The notes under the pieces are model-generated. The model worked only from the letters and a program-made list of their open reading frames with translations, was not told the origin of the DNA and searched no databases. The position numbers were made by a program, and so were the translations under genes. This document shows, in pieces, positions 50,047 to 61,000 of a DNA stretch of 64,000 nt. Where the stretch lies: positions 62,001-126,000 of the forward strand of contig VWZX01006105.1 of the NCBI GenBank assembly GCA_013399015.1, read 5' to 3'. Source of the stretch: Galbula dea (taxonomy: Eukaryota > Chordata > Aves > Piciformes > Galbulidae). Position 1 is the first letter of the stretch; the number at the start of each line of letters is the position of its first letter.

Positions 50047-51648
50047 TTTTGTTTGTTTTGTTTTTTCATTTTTGTTTGTTTGGTAGGTTTGATTTCTTTG
50101 GCAATCCTTCCTTTTCCATTCTCTTGTAGAGAATGGAAGCATTAGTTACTACATAATAGTATCTGCTAACAATCTGAGCTCTCAAAAAACCTAAGCAATC
50201 TCTAAATCCTTACCACCTGTCTCAGGGCTTTCCTCAAGACTTTCCAGCATTTATTTCATTTAACTGAAGCTTGGAACAGAACTTCTCTGGAGTGGAGAAC
50301 AAAGTAATTCACCTAAACCTATATAGGACTTCCTATTTTCCTGGGCTGAGTACTAGCAAAGAGTGAATTGTTATGTATTACTATTTCCCCCTGTAAGTAG
50401 AGTCCTGAGCCTCTGCTTAATTTTCCTCTCTTTCCTCCATCCTACTGTCCTACCTCTCTAACTCTTTTGTTTCAATAAACACCAACTGGTTTGCAGCATT
50501 TGACCTCATTTGTGTCTTAATTTGAATTTACCCCGTGTCTATTCACTCGACCAGGACACCAGTGCACCCCTCTCTGTGATTTGGCTGGTAATAAATATAA
50601 CTGATTATAATCAGTGGATTTTGAAATTTTCACTTTAGATGTGACTTTTAAAGATTAGATGGTATATATTATGGTTCATAGAAACAATACAGAACAGGCA
50701 ATTATTAGAACTAATTAAAAATTCACATATCTGGGAGTATGGAAAAACATGTCAAGATAACTACCTACCCAAACTGATACCAGACACACTGAGAGTACAA
50801 GAAAGACAGATGAATACTATGTTTCTAGGAACATATATGCTGCTAGCTGGTAAAATTGTAGATGTGTTTTGCTCATATCTCAGTTTCTAGCTGGGAAAAA
50901 ACAGCCCCCAGGTTCCAATATAGAATGACACAAAATGCAACTTGTGCAAATGTATCATGTTGGTATAATTGAGAAGACCTCACATATGTTGAATTGACTA
51001 CAACATGGCATCAGCCACTCGGGGCATTTGGTTAATACATTTAATTTAGCACAGTAATTGCTGTATCAGACCAAACAAACTCCAAGCTATTTCTTATTCT
51101 GTGCTTAAGACTAGTTATTTTCCTTTCTTTTACCATGAACTATTTACTATTTTTATTTCCTTCTTTGCTGTCTTATCTCTTCTTTAAGGAAATTGTCTGT
51201 TACTAGTAATGAAGAAGACTCTGTGCACTGTTCAGAGATGAGATTCATTCTCACTGTGTCTCCATAGTCTGTGGAGATTGACTGTACTGTGGTGTGAGTG
51301 ACCCTGCAAATTTCATGTCTAATTTTCTTCTTGAGTTAACTTGCTTATTTGTTAGAATCAAATCAGCAGATACATTTTCCTACCACGTTAGCCAAGCCAA
51401 AAATAATGCTCCAAAGTAACAAAAAAAAAAATTGTTTCATTAATATTTATCTCATTAAAACATTTACCTGACATATTTATCAATAGCTGAAAGTACTAAG
51501 TAGTTCTGCAAGTGCTTCATAAGAAGGACGAGTATGTAAAGTCACCTACTTGAGCTCTCTGGCTGTTTCATATATTATCACTGTGATGAGTACTTATGAA
51601 AGTAAGCCATGGCATATTATGGGTTGAGCAAAGACAGAAAAATAGAAA
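50047..51648. other. Non-coding DNA; possible LTR-end-like patch
   Basis: At about 50395-50580 a pyrimidine-rich stretch leads to TTTCAATAAACACC near 50470, followed by a T/G-rich region with ATTTGACCTCATTTGTG. This order (C/T-rich, AATAAA, then GT-rich) resembles the R-U5 part of an LTR, but no family or paired end was found. Adenine run near 51421. No exon was recognised. Confidence 0.4.
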
Positions 51649-51821
51649 GGTACCATTGGCCTTCTTGGCTGCAAGAGCACACTGCTGGCTTATGGTGAGC
51701 TTATTGTCCACCAGGACTCCCAGGTCCTTCTCTGCAGAGCTGCTTTCCAGCAGGTCAGCCTGTACTGGTGCATGTGGTTATTCCTCCCCAAGTGCAGGAC
51801 TCTACACTTGCCCTTGTTGTG
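51649..51821 (-). mobile_element. CR1 LINE fragment, reverse transcriptase C-terminal region
   Basis: On the plus strand the landmarks GGCTGCAAGAGCACACTGCT, CACCAGGACTCCCAGGTCC, TTCTCTGCAGAGCTGCTTTC and TGCAGGACTCTACACTTGCC appear in the reverse-complement order of CR1 ORF2. They correspond to the HLG, L.SS, DLGVLVD and SQQCALAAKKANG stretch. The fragment stops abruptly at about 51821, where a different CR1 copy begins. It looks better preserved than its neighbour. Confidence 0.9.
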
Positions 51822-52440
51822 CCTTCACTTCTCAAGGCTAAAAACCACCAACTTTCTCAGCCTACCCTTATAGAGGAGGTGCTCCAGCTCCCTAATCATC
51901 TTCATGGCCCTCCTCTGTACCTGCTCAAGCAGTTCAATATATTTCTTACGCAGGGGGCCTCAGAGCTGAACATAAGTACACAGCTGAACACAGAGCTATC
52001 CTGCGGGTGGGATCTCACAAGAGTGCAGTAGAGGGGGAGAATCACCTCCCTCAACCTGTTGGCCCATTTCTCTTTATATAGCCCAGGATGCAATTTGCTT
52101 TCTGGGCAGCAAGCACACATTAGTTGCTCATATTCAGTTTTTTATCCACCAGAACCCGCAAGTCCTTCTCTGCAGGGCTTCTTTTAATCCACTCATTGCT
52201 CAGCCTATATTTATGCTTGGGATTGCCTCAATCCAAGTGCAAGACCTTTGCTTTTCCTTGTTGAACCTACTGAGGTTTGCAAGGCCCACATCTCAAGCCT
52301 GTCAAAGTCCCTCTAGATGGCATCCTTTCCCTCCAGCATATTGACCACATCACATAACTCGGTGTCATCAGCAAACTTGCTAAGGATGAGTAGTTGATTA
52401 TGTCAAGGACATCTGTCAGGATTGAGAGAACAGGGTACTG
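51822..52440 (-). mobile_element. CR1 LINE fragment, longer and more decayed copy
   Basis: Read on the minus strand from 52440 down, this covers CR1 ORF2 from just after the catalytic palm (the ACTCGGTGTCATCAGCAAAC landmark encodes the region after FADD) to the LFSLEK-like segment near 51830. Landmarks in order are ATTGACCACATCACATAACT, TCTCAAGCCTGTCAAAGTCC, CCTATATTTATGCTTGGGAT and GCAGTAGAGGGGGAGAATCA. Part of it (about 52075-52265) is homologous to the whole of the left-hand fragment, so the two are separate insertions and not one broken element. Stops and frameshifts are frequent; a minus-strand frame at 51902-52120 keeps CLPESKL and RLREVILPLYCTLVRS-like pieces. Confidence 0.9.
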
Positions 52441-55400
52441 AGTGTGAGATTTGGTTAAGATGGGAGATGACATTTGAACTATGACAAGAGTCATTTCAAT
52501 GAATGAAATTGGTCCGTGCTGGGTTTGGGGAAAAAAAATGGAGTGACAGGACACAGCATACACAGGAGGGAAATGTGAAGTGGGACAGTAAATGGAAAAA
52601 TAGATGGGGACAAGGGTGAATTGGTTTGAATAGGAGGTACTATGACAAGGTTAAAGAAGAAGGAGAGAAACCATCACTACCTTTGTTTCTTCAAGAAAAG
52701 ACAGAAGTTTCTGTCCCTCTACACACACGTGGTCCCAACTTTAGTAATAATTCCCATTTTGTTAGCCATGCTACTTTATCACACTAACAACATAGCAAAG
52801 GGACAAGGGACATCCCAGTGTTCTACTGTCAGATTTCCAGACTCTTTATCCCAGAGGTGTAGGCAGGGCAGTAGGGTACTTCTGCCCACAGTTTACCAAC
52901 TAGCACTCACTGATACTTAAAAATGTCCCTCTTTTGAGTGTTACATGAATATAACCTGTCCTCCTTCAACCCAACAGTGTCTATCCCAGTCAGCAAGCTT
53001 CTGACTCTCTAGCCACAGATGGTCTCTCTGGTAGCATGGCTACTGACTCTGATTTTTATTGATCAGCAGCAGACAAACCTTGCTGTGCACACAAGCTCAA
53101 CAGCTGCTATTTCTTGAGCAGTTCATAATTCATGCTTTCTAACTTACTTTACCTATAGCACACTAATAGATCTGTGCTTAGCTTTCGCTGAAAGCAGAAG
53201 AGAGGGCAACAATACTGATGGCACTGGAAACCATGAAATGCAGACTTACGTTATGTGAGTGGAAAGGCGGAAGAGTCATGCTGAGGTAAGACCAGGAGAT
53301 GGTCAAAGCCAATGGATTCTGAAATAATCTCTTGCATGCTATGAGAAGCCAAAACAGAAAAATCTCTTGAAGACTGAGTCATGTGAATGGCCCTTTGGCA
53401 AGCTGGACAGATGAACCAATGATGAGGGTTGAATGAAGAGCCAAATCAAGCAACACACATCTAAGGCAAGCTGATGTCAGTGACAGTACAGAGTAGAAGA
53501 CTAGGAAGATAGGAAGCTGTCAAAATTAAGCTGGGAACTAGATGAATAGAATGAGGTAGAAAGCAAAAGACATCAACATGTTAAAAAGAGTGAAAACTGG
53601 AGTCAAACACAGAGAAGGATATGAGGGAGGGAACTTGGTGGTATAAATCTCTTAATAATATACATCCTTTGGCACTTTATTTGAGATTTGTATCCTACCA
53701 GCACTAAAACATGGTACTTCATAGGATGGCATTTCACACTATTTATATAATCTCAGTTCTCCCTCCAGGATATCAAGAATTAACATAGCTTATTGTTTTC
53801 TGCTCTTCCACTGGCATGAGTGTAAACTCACTCCCTCTTTTCTTGTTAGGTTATTTGTTTGTCAAGCTTTTCTTTTTGTTTCTCTTAAAGATAATAGGTT
53901 TATTAAGTTACTCTATTCCTGTATTTGCTTCCGTGTTCTCTCTCTGATATAATTCTCTGCCCAGGGTTAACCTTCAGTACCCTTAGTAATGTCTGTTCAA
54001 TCAAAGTAAATATGAATGTGTCTTAATTCAAAAGTAGCTGAAAACTATTACCATTCTGGTAGCTGCTCGGTGTGCCCTTTTTGAAATGAGCTGTGGTGCC
54101 AGTCCAACTCCTAGTGGATGGTTCATATGTCCCAAGAACTCTTACAGCTTGCACTATTTGACACACTCATTCCCAGTCTTAGTAGGCAGAAAAGAATTGT
54201 TTTCCCACTCCTGGCTGTGATCCACCTAGGTCAAAGTTGAAGCAGAATACAGAGACAGGGCAGGAAAGCCCAAGTAATTGCTGCTTTTGTTGTACCTTTG
54301 CTGTGACTCAGGTTGCTAGAACTTTTTATGTGTCACGATCTCGGAGATAAATGTAAACCAAAGTCTCTTACAAGATGTCCTTGAAAAACTCTTTCTAGAC
54401 CGTTTTTACAATTCTGCAGTGACTGATAGTGAACTGAATGTTAACACAGTAACAAGTTGACAGAAGCATTTTATTACCTTAATTGTGGATGAGAAGTAGT
54501 TCTGCAAAAAGAAAGAGGGAACTTGTCATCCCACGCTTCAGTGGGATTCTCAGACATATTCAGAGAGAAGCCGACCGCTCTGAATGTCAGATGGTGGGTC
54601 CCCCAGGCTCCCTGGCAACCTGCATGCAACTAAGAAAGAGGCAACAGCTTGCTTCAAGTATCCTTCGTAGAGATGACATAGTTATATAAACCCAACAGGG
54701 AGTGTAGCACGTGGAGGGAGCAGTCTGGTAAGAGGAAACCATTCCCTGTGGGACTGGCTCCATATTGCCACATGAAATGTTCAAAACACTGCTAGCCAGG
54801 AAAGTTGAATTTATTGCTTAATGAGCAGAGGACCCGGAAAAGATCATTGACAACTGCAGTGTAAACACAGCCACTTAATAGGGTGTTACTGAATGCCAAG
54901 AGGAAATTAAAAAAATCTGTCCTACAAGCAGCACTTTCTACCATATAGAATATGCTTGGAATAAGTACAGAACACAGAAAGCAGCTGTAGAGAACAGATG
55001 AGATACTAGATATGGTGGAAAGAAGAGAAGAACTTAAATCCAAAGGGAATTTTTTTTAGACTGCCGTGAATATAAGATTCTTGCAAAAGAAATTATAAAG
55101 GAAGACAAGTTAGCATAACAGCAGCAGAGTGATAGAGGTAACACAAAATGACAGTGTGACATTATTAAGAAGCTCAGCAACACACTCAACCTCCATCACA
55201 ATGTCATCAGGACAGATGGCAACAATTGGCAAAGACAAGGCACAGCATGTCTAGAAAGCAATAAGAGCCTATAGAAGAAAAAAAAAAGATAATATGAGCA
55301 GCTATGGAAAACACAAGAGAGTACTACAGATTTTTCTAGATGTAAAACAACAGTTTACCCTTCACCCTATGTATATTTGTCACAACTGCCTGATGGATAT

Positions 55401-57156
55401 GACATCATTTCCCACTTTGTCAAAGCTTTGCAAGGAATCAGGACTGCCATGGAACTCATTGCTATCATTTATTATTCTTGTTAGTACCTGGGAGACCTAT
55501 TGTGAAGGACTGCATTCTGCTAGGCACTTACCTTAATCAGAATTAAAAACAGTTCCAGCAAAATGAGCTTACAATCAAAATGTAGCATGAACCAAAACAC
55601 TTGGATGCAGATATGAGGAACTATCTTGTCAGCAAAGGTCATAGAAAAATGACAAAAAGAGGAAAGTAAAGCTATGGAGAGTAAGGAATTTTGGTTATTT
55701 GTTCATAAATATCTCCATTTAAAATTAGTGGATAAAAAGACAGGACAGCCACAGCACAGGGAAAGGACATGAATGTAAGAAATAATAAACCACAAATAGG
55801 AAGTAGAAACTCCAGGAAAAATTTGTCAAATGTACAGTTATATCCATAGTGTCTAATAAGGCAATAGACAAAAGAAACATCTTGAAGCAGGGAAAGCATT
55901 AAGTAAACAAACAGAGAAAACACCAGGCCATTAAAAGCTGGTGTCATCCAAAGAAGGACATGTGAATCTTGTCCTTCTTGCACCAGTGGTGCCTGCCATG
56001 AACTCCACTCAGTATCACTGAGCAATATCACCAAACACTGAGCCTCCACATGTTGAGTTTTCACTGGAGAAGAAAGCTAATCTCCTCTGGCTAATTGAGC
56101 TCCTAGAAAAAAATTCATAAAAGCCTTCAGCCAGTAGGGCAGTGGATGCAACAGGGCTGAAGAAGGAAATCTTTCACTAGCCAATAATTAGAATTACATG
56201 GACTTTGGCAAGCCACCTTGTGGCTGGGAAGAGCTATTCACATTTTTTTTCTAGTAGAAATTCATATTGCTTATTTCTGCCTCTGTGTTTTTGCACAGAC
56301 ACATTTTGAACATAAGTTAAGGAAAATCTATGGAGCAGTAGAAAGTGGCAATGCATAAAAAAGCAATGTGAGAAGCCATATGTGGCACCAGGCCCTGCTG
56401 TTCAATTCCATGTGTGTTGGGTATTTGCTTGACCCTTCCCAGCTGTTGTGGACTTCCTCATCCCCCAGATGATATAAGCCCCCTGCCTGATCAGCTTCCA
56501 GATGATATGCTGTTCCCAGATCCTCCTGATCATAAGTCTCAACACCAACTCTGTTCCAGCTGCTATACCTCTCATCCTTCCTCACTGAAATGCTCCTTAC
56601 CCAACAGTTCCCCCAAATGTCATAACCTGCCTAACCCTCCCCAGCTGTTGCAATCCTCTTGGTCTCACACTGTAAAACCTCTTTGATTTGTCCCATTCCC
56701 AGCTGCTTTGCCTATTACCACTGAAGGCTATGGTCCATATCCTACCTCCTTGAAGTGTCCTACAAAAGTTTGCAATTGTAGCTCACAGATTCTTTCATGA
56801 AACAGTTTTCTTTACAAGATATAAGTTTTCAGCCAGATTTCAGACCAAACTTCCTGCTGCAGTTTCTTTGCAGTGGTAAAAATCTGATTTCATGTAGATT
56901 ATCAACATCTGGAATATTGTATAATGACACACAGTAAAGCATACTATACCTCATCACATAATAATATTATACTAAAATAATTGTATATTATATAGCCAAT
57001 ATATAATATTAGTATTAGATGATACAGAATAAACACATAAAAATAATTAAAATAATGCATATAATGCAATCAATATTTTTAGAATTCTTCTTTTATCTAT
57101 GGCAAATGAGAGGACAGTGCACAGAAAACTGAAACTCCCTGTACTTTACTTTAGAG
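52441..57156. other. Non-coding DNA, no gene seen
   Basis: No exon or mobile element was recognised. The part at 56400-56720 is cytosine-rich with repeated CCCAGCTG and CAGATGATAT words, giving a Pro- and Ser-rich 90-codon frame that is not convincing. The part at 56940-57070 is extremely AT-rich (ATATAATATTAG-type words). A 130-codon minus frame at 55672-56064 shows hydrophobic stretches but no recognisable family. Confidence 0.45.
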
Positions 57157-57194
57157 TTCCATGTACAGTTCCATGTACAAGATTCCTTGTACAA
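57157..57194. repeat. Short 12-bp tandem repeat with TGTACA palindromes
   Basis: GTTCCATGTACA occurs at 57157-57168 and 57169-57180, followed by the variant AGATTCCTTGTACA. Each unit ends in the palindrome TGTACA. Confidence 0.9.
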
Positions 57195-57957
57195 TCATGC
57201 AGACCAAGATGAGAAAGAGGAAGATGGGCAGACTGGCATTGCTGACCACCGACAACTCAGCACACATTCTGGGAGTGAAATGAGACTGTGCTGGGCTGAA
57301 GGATGCTAGTCTATAGCATAACTTAGCTTGTAGTAGTCTATTCTGAGCTAAACTGACCGTATCCAATTCACAAGCCTGCCAGAAGGCTGTATCTGTCTGG
57401 ACTGCTTTATCATAAGATGACTGGGACAGCAACTGGCTCTGTGGTGAGTCACTAAAGATGGGACAAATTAGAGTTGATCAGGAGGGCAGCTCCACTGAAG
57501 TGAGGACTGCAGGCTTGGACCAACAGCTATCAGCCAGTTGCCATAGCACACGTGTTTACTGCTAGTGATGAAAGAGGAGGGGGAAGGAAGTAATCCTATA
57601 GTTCCATAGGACTCAGTAGTTTTATAAGTTCTTGGATATCAAAAGAGTAAAAAAATAAAGAAATAAAATTCTCTTATTATTTCATTGGCAGGATTTAAAT
57701 AATTTAAGAGCGTATGCAGAGACCATGAGGCAAACAGAACTGTTATATTTGTATACAAATGACCCTAAAATTTGTGGCTCCATGAGAATTTCATTAGTCT
57801 CTAACAAAGCATTGCCAAGTAACCAGTAAAAAAGTACTGCAAATTATTGCAGGTAACTAGTCCATAGAGATAAGCTACAAAAGTTATTTCTTTGCCCCTT
57901 CAGGGTTCAGGAAGAAAGATATTTACCAAGCAAGAGGTCAGATGTGTATGGGTTTAA
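57195..57957. other. Non-coding DNA, no gene seen
   Basis: No element recognised. The part at 57195-57432 is the non-tandem remainder of a 93-codon minus-strand frame, which shows no known domain. Confidence 0.5.
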
Positions 57958-58008
57958 AAAGATTATTATCGTTATTGCTGTTGTTACTGATGTTATTATT
58001 ATTATTTG
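57958..58008. repeat. Imperfect ATT/GTT trinucleotide repeat
   Basis: Runs of ATT and GTT (with TGTTGTTACTG and TTATTATTATT words) span about 50 bases. A Leu-rich frame crossing it is a product of the repeat. Confidence 0.85.
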
Positions 58009-61000
58009 GATTTTTTCCCCAAAGTGAAACCCCCATCATATTTAAATGTTTAAACTACATTTGGCCTACACCCCACTGGTTAGAAAAGCCTTGCTCCCTC
58101 CTTTGTATATTCAGAACAAGTTTCATGAGAAGTATCTCAGAAACATCTGCCTTCATTATAATTATATTTCTATTTCAGCTGCACCAAGCTATTTACAGAT
58201 AAGCCTGTTCATAAAGAGCTTTATAATTAAGCAAACAGAAATATCTTTTTATAGGATGCAGATCTGGGGCTGATAATCACACACAAAATATACAGCAACA
58301 GTTGCAAATAGAGTGTTTAATGCCAGTTATATAGTTAGTGATGTGCTCAATAAAGCCTGACATGCCTTTGTTTCTAAATGTAAGAAAATATGGTCCTTGC
58401 TACACAACTGTGTAAACTGCCTTTTTCATCTACAAAAGGCCCTATATTTCAGGGGGTATTGCTTCAAAGCTATCATGAAAACAGGCCCTCATGTCTCCAG
58501 CACAACATGATTACCAAGGTTTTGTGATGAAAAAGAAGCCAACAGCACATATATGAATTTCAGAAGTGTGACATCTTAGTGTATGAGGACCTTACATCCC
58601 ACTGAGGAGCACTAAAAAATAGAGCAGGGAAATGAACAGTTATTGGCAGAAGACAATTATTTAATAAAAATATCTGTTTAAGGTCTTTTCACAGGGTATG
58701 TCCTCCAGAAATCTAACCTTATCTCTTCTGAAGAACCTGCTTGTCACTTACTTTTCTCAAGATTGCAAACTTGCTCCTTTGCAGCACTTCCTTAAAATTT
58801 TTATAACCAGTTGTAGCCCAACAAGTGGGTTTGTAAACTGAACTGCTAGATATACCATATGAAACCCAAGTGTGAGCAACATGCCAAAGAAAACCACACA
58901 AAGATTAAATTAAACTGTACATGTCACTTCATTTTTCAAAACTAAGGTTTTGTTTCTAGGCATTTCTATGTTCTTTTTTTCTTTCCTTCTTCATATTTAA
59001 ATCAGCCAAAATAGATTTCTGAAAGAAGACAGCAGTGAGCAGGCCCTAGATATAACCTAAAAAAAAAAGTTATGAACAGAAGTGATGTGAGTAGAATAAC
59101 ATCTTTGAAAAATCTTTGCTAAAATCTTGTGGAATCACTTTAATATATTACAGATAAAGTAAATAGTCTAATTTGGTTTAGAAGTTGCTATTAATTTATG
59201 TTATTTTTACACCCTTGAAAAGATGATAAATATTCTGGTAAGATATTTCTAGAAGGATTTCAAAGGGAAATATGTGGAAGATTTCTGTGTTTCTCAATAC
59301 TGTTTAATATGAGGTTCTTCCAAGGATTATTTATTCTTTCTACTACAGGTTGATTTTACACATTCAGCATGGGTGCTTTGCCTCCCTGGAGGAACTTTCT
59401 TTTCTTCCTGGAGTATACAGACTGCCTCTGGAAGCAGAGCTACAAGTGGGCAATGTAAATGCTCTCATCTAACCACACCATCTTGAAAGCAGTTTCTTCA
59501 CTTTTACACTATAGATTTCAGAAAGCATTAAGTAGTTATAATCATGTTAGACAGTCTTCAACTCGATGGGATTACAAAAAATGTTCTGATCTCTGATTTG
59601 TACTGCTGTTTAACTTGCAAAGGTCTCCCAGCAAACATCCAAAAATTATTTCATTACATTCCTTGAAAACAAAGACTTCATGACATTCGTGGCAGTTAAG
59701 CACTGGGTAAACTGTGATAGTCCCTTCTTTTCTCCATCATACCAATTGGCATCTTATTCTCATTTCTACAGGCTTCTCCATCTTTATCTCCCCTTTGCCT
59801 CTTGCCTTGTATTTCAATTTCAAGCTCTTTAGAAAGATATCTCCTATTCTCTCTGTGCAGTGAAGCATAAAGGAGTCAGGAACTGTCACTTTGAGGTGCC
59901 ACAATGACAGATTTAACAAACAGGGCAATATTTCTTCATCCACAGAACTCCATAGATCAAGGCATTCAAATAGAGAAATGTGTTATGTAAAACAAGAATA
60001 TTGTTTCTCTATTGTGTTTTCATGCATGTCCTTTCCATATGAAAGTATTTCTGGTTTAAATTATGGGAGGAAAAGAAATATGTCTCAGTGAGGATACAAG
60101 ATGTATATTGCTTACAATGTGGACAGTAAAATCTCAGAGAAAATAATGTCTGAATGGATTGGTGCTATGAGAAATATGATGGAGATTGTTATCTCAGATA
60201 AGACTGGGTAAGATCCATAGAATCTCCTGATAATCAACATGATCAATCCCTGAAGCCTGGCTGAATGTGTGACACTTAGTTAAGATGTAGGAATGTGTAA
60301 AATTCGGCAGCCCTGAAATCTCAAGTCTCACACAGAGAAAACAAAAAACATCATTGCTGTCTGTTCCAGGTTCATTCCAGTTGTAGCTTCCTAGCACCAC
60401 TGTCCCTGCCAGACAGACCCCAAATGAACTGATATTTCTAAAATTGGAGCTGCATTTCATTAACTTTTTAGTCTGCAGCTTGTGAGGCTAAGAACACAGT
60501 CCTAGGTTTTGTGTGAAATTCCCAACTGCATAAAGTGTGGAAAAAGAAATGTTAAAGGAGAAATTAAAATTGAACTTATTGATGGTTTCCATCATCTCTC
60601 TCCCTCCCTCAGCATGAAGTTGGATGCAATGTAAATGAAGAACATCTGATTCTTGAACTCTTTACTCCCAGAGGTGCTGGTTCTGGGTTAAACACTCACT
60701 TTCTGGCTCACTTTCAGCCTGCTATCATCTCATGTTACCTCACTGTTCCAGACCAAAATCCAACTCCACAGAAGAATGTTAAATGCTAGGAATAGGGATA
60801 TTGTAATGGAGCAGCTTTCTATCAGTTCCTTTTGGTTGTGGCTGACAGTTGAATTTACGTAACTGCTGGTGAGCATCAATTACTGGTGACTACTGTATAG
60901 CCTTTCCCCTTGACCAAGGAATACAGATTACAGTATGTACATCAAGTAGTCAAAGGTTTCATCTTAATCACAAAGTTGGAAATGGATACTTAGTGCTAGT

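Noticed and set aside
50395..50580. LTR R-U5-like order of C/T-rich stretch, AATAAA and GT-rich stretch
   Set aside because: No terminal TG...CA pair or family match was found. Kept only as a note in the segment description.
55672..56064. 130-codon minus-strand frame with hydrophobic stretches
   Set aside because: Hydrophobic runs arise easily from T-rich antisense DNA. No receptor or transporter motif was recognised.
56414..56686. Pro- and Ser-rich 90-codon frame
   Set aside because: It follows from a cytosine-rich stretch with repeated CCCAGCTG words; no domain seen.
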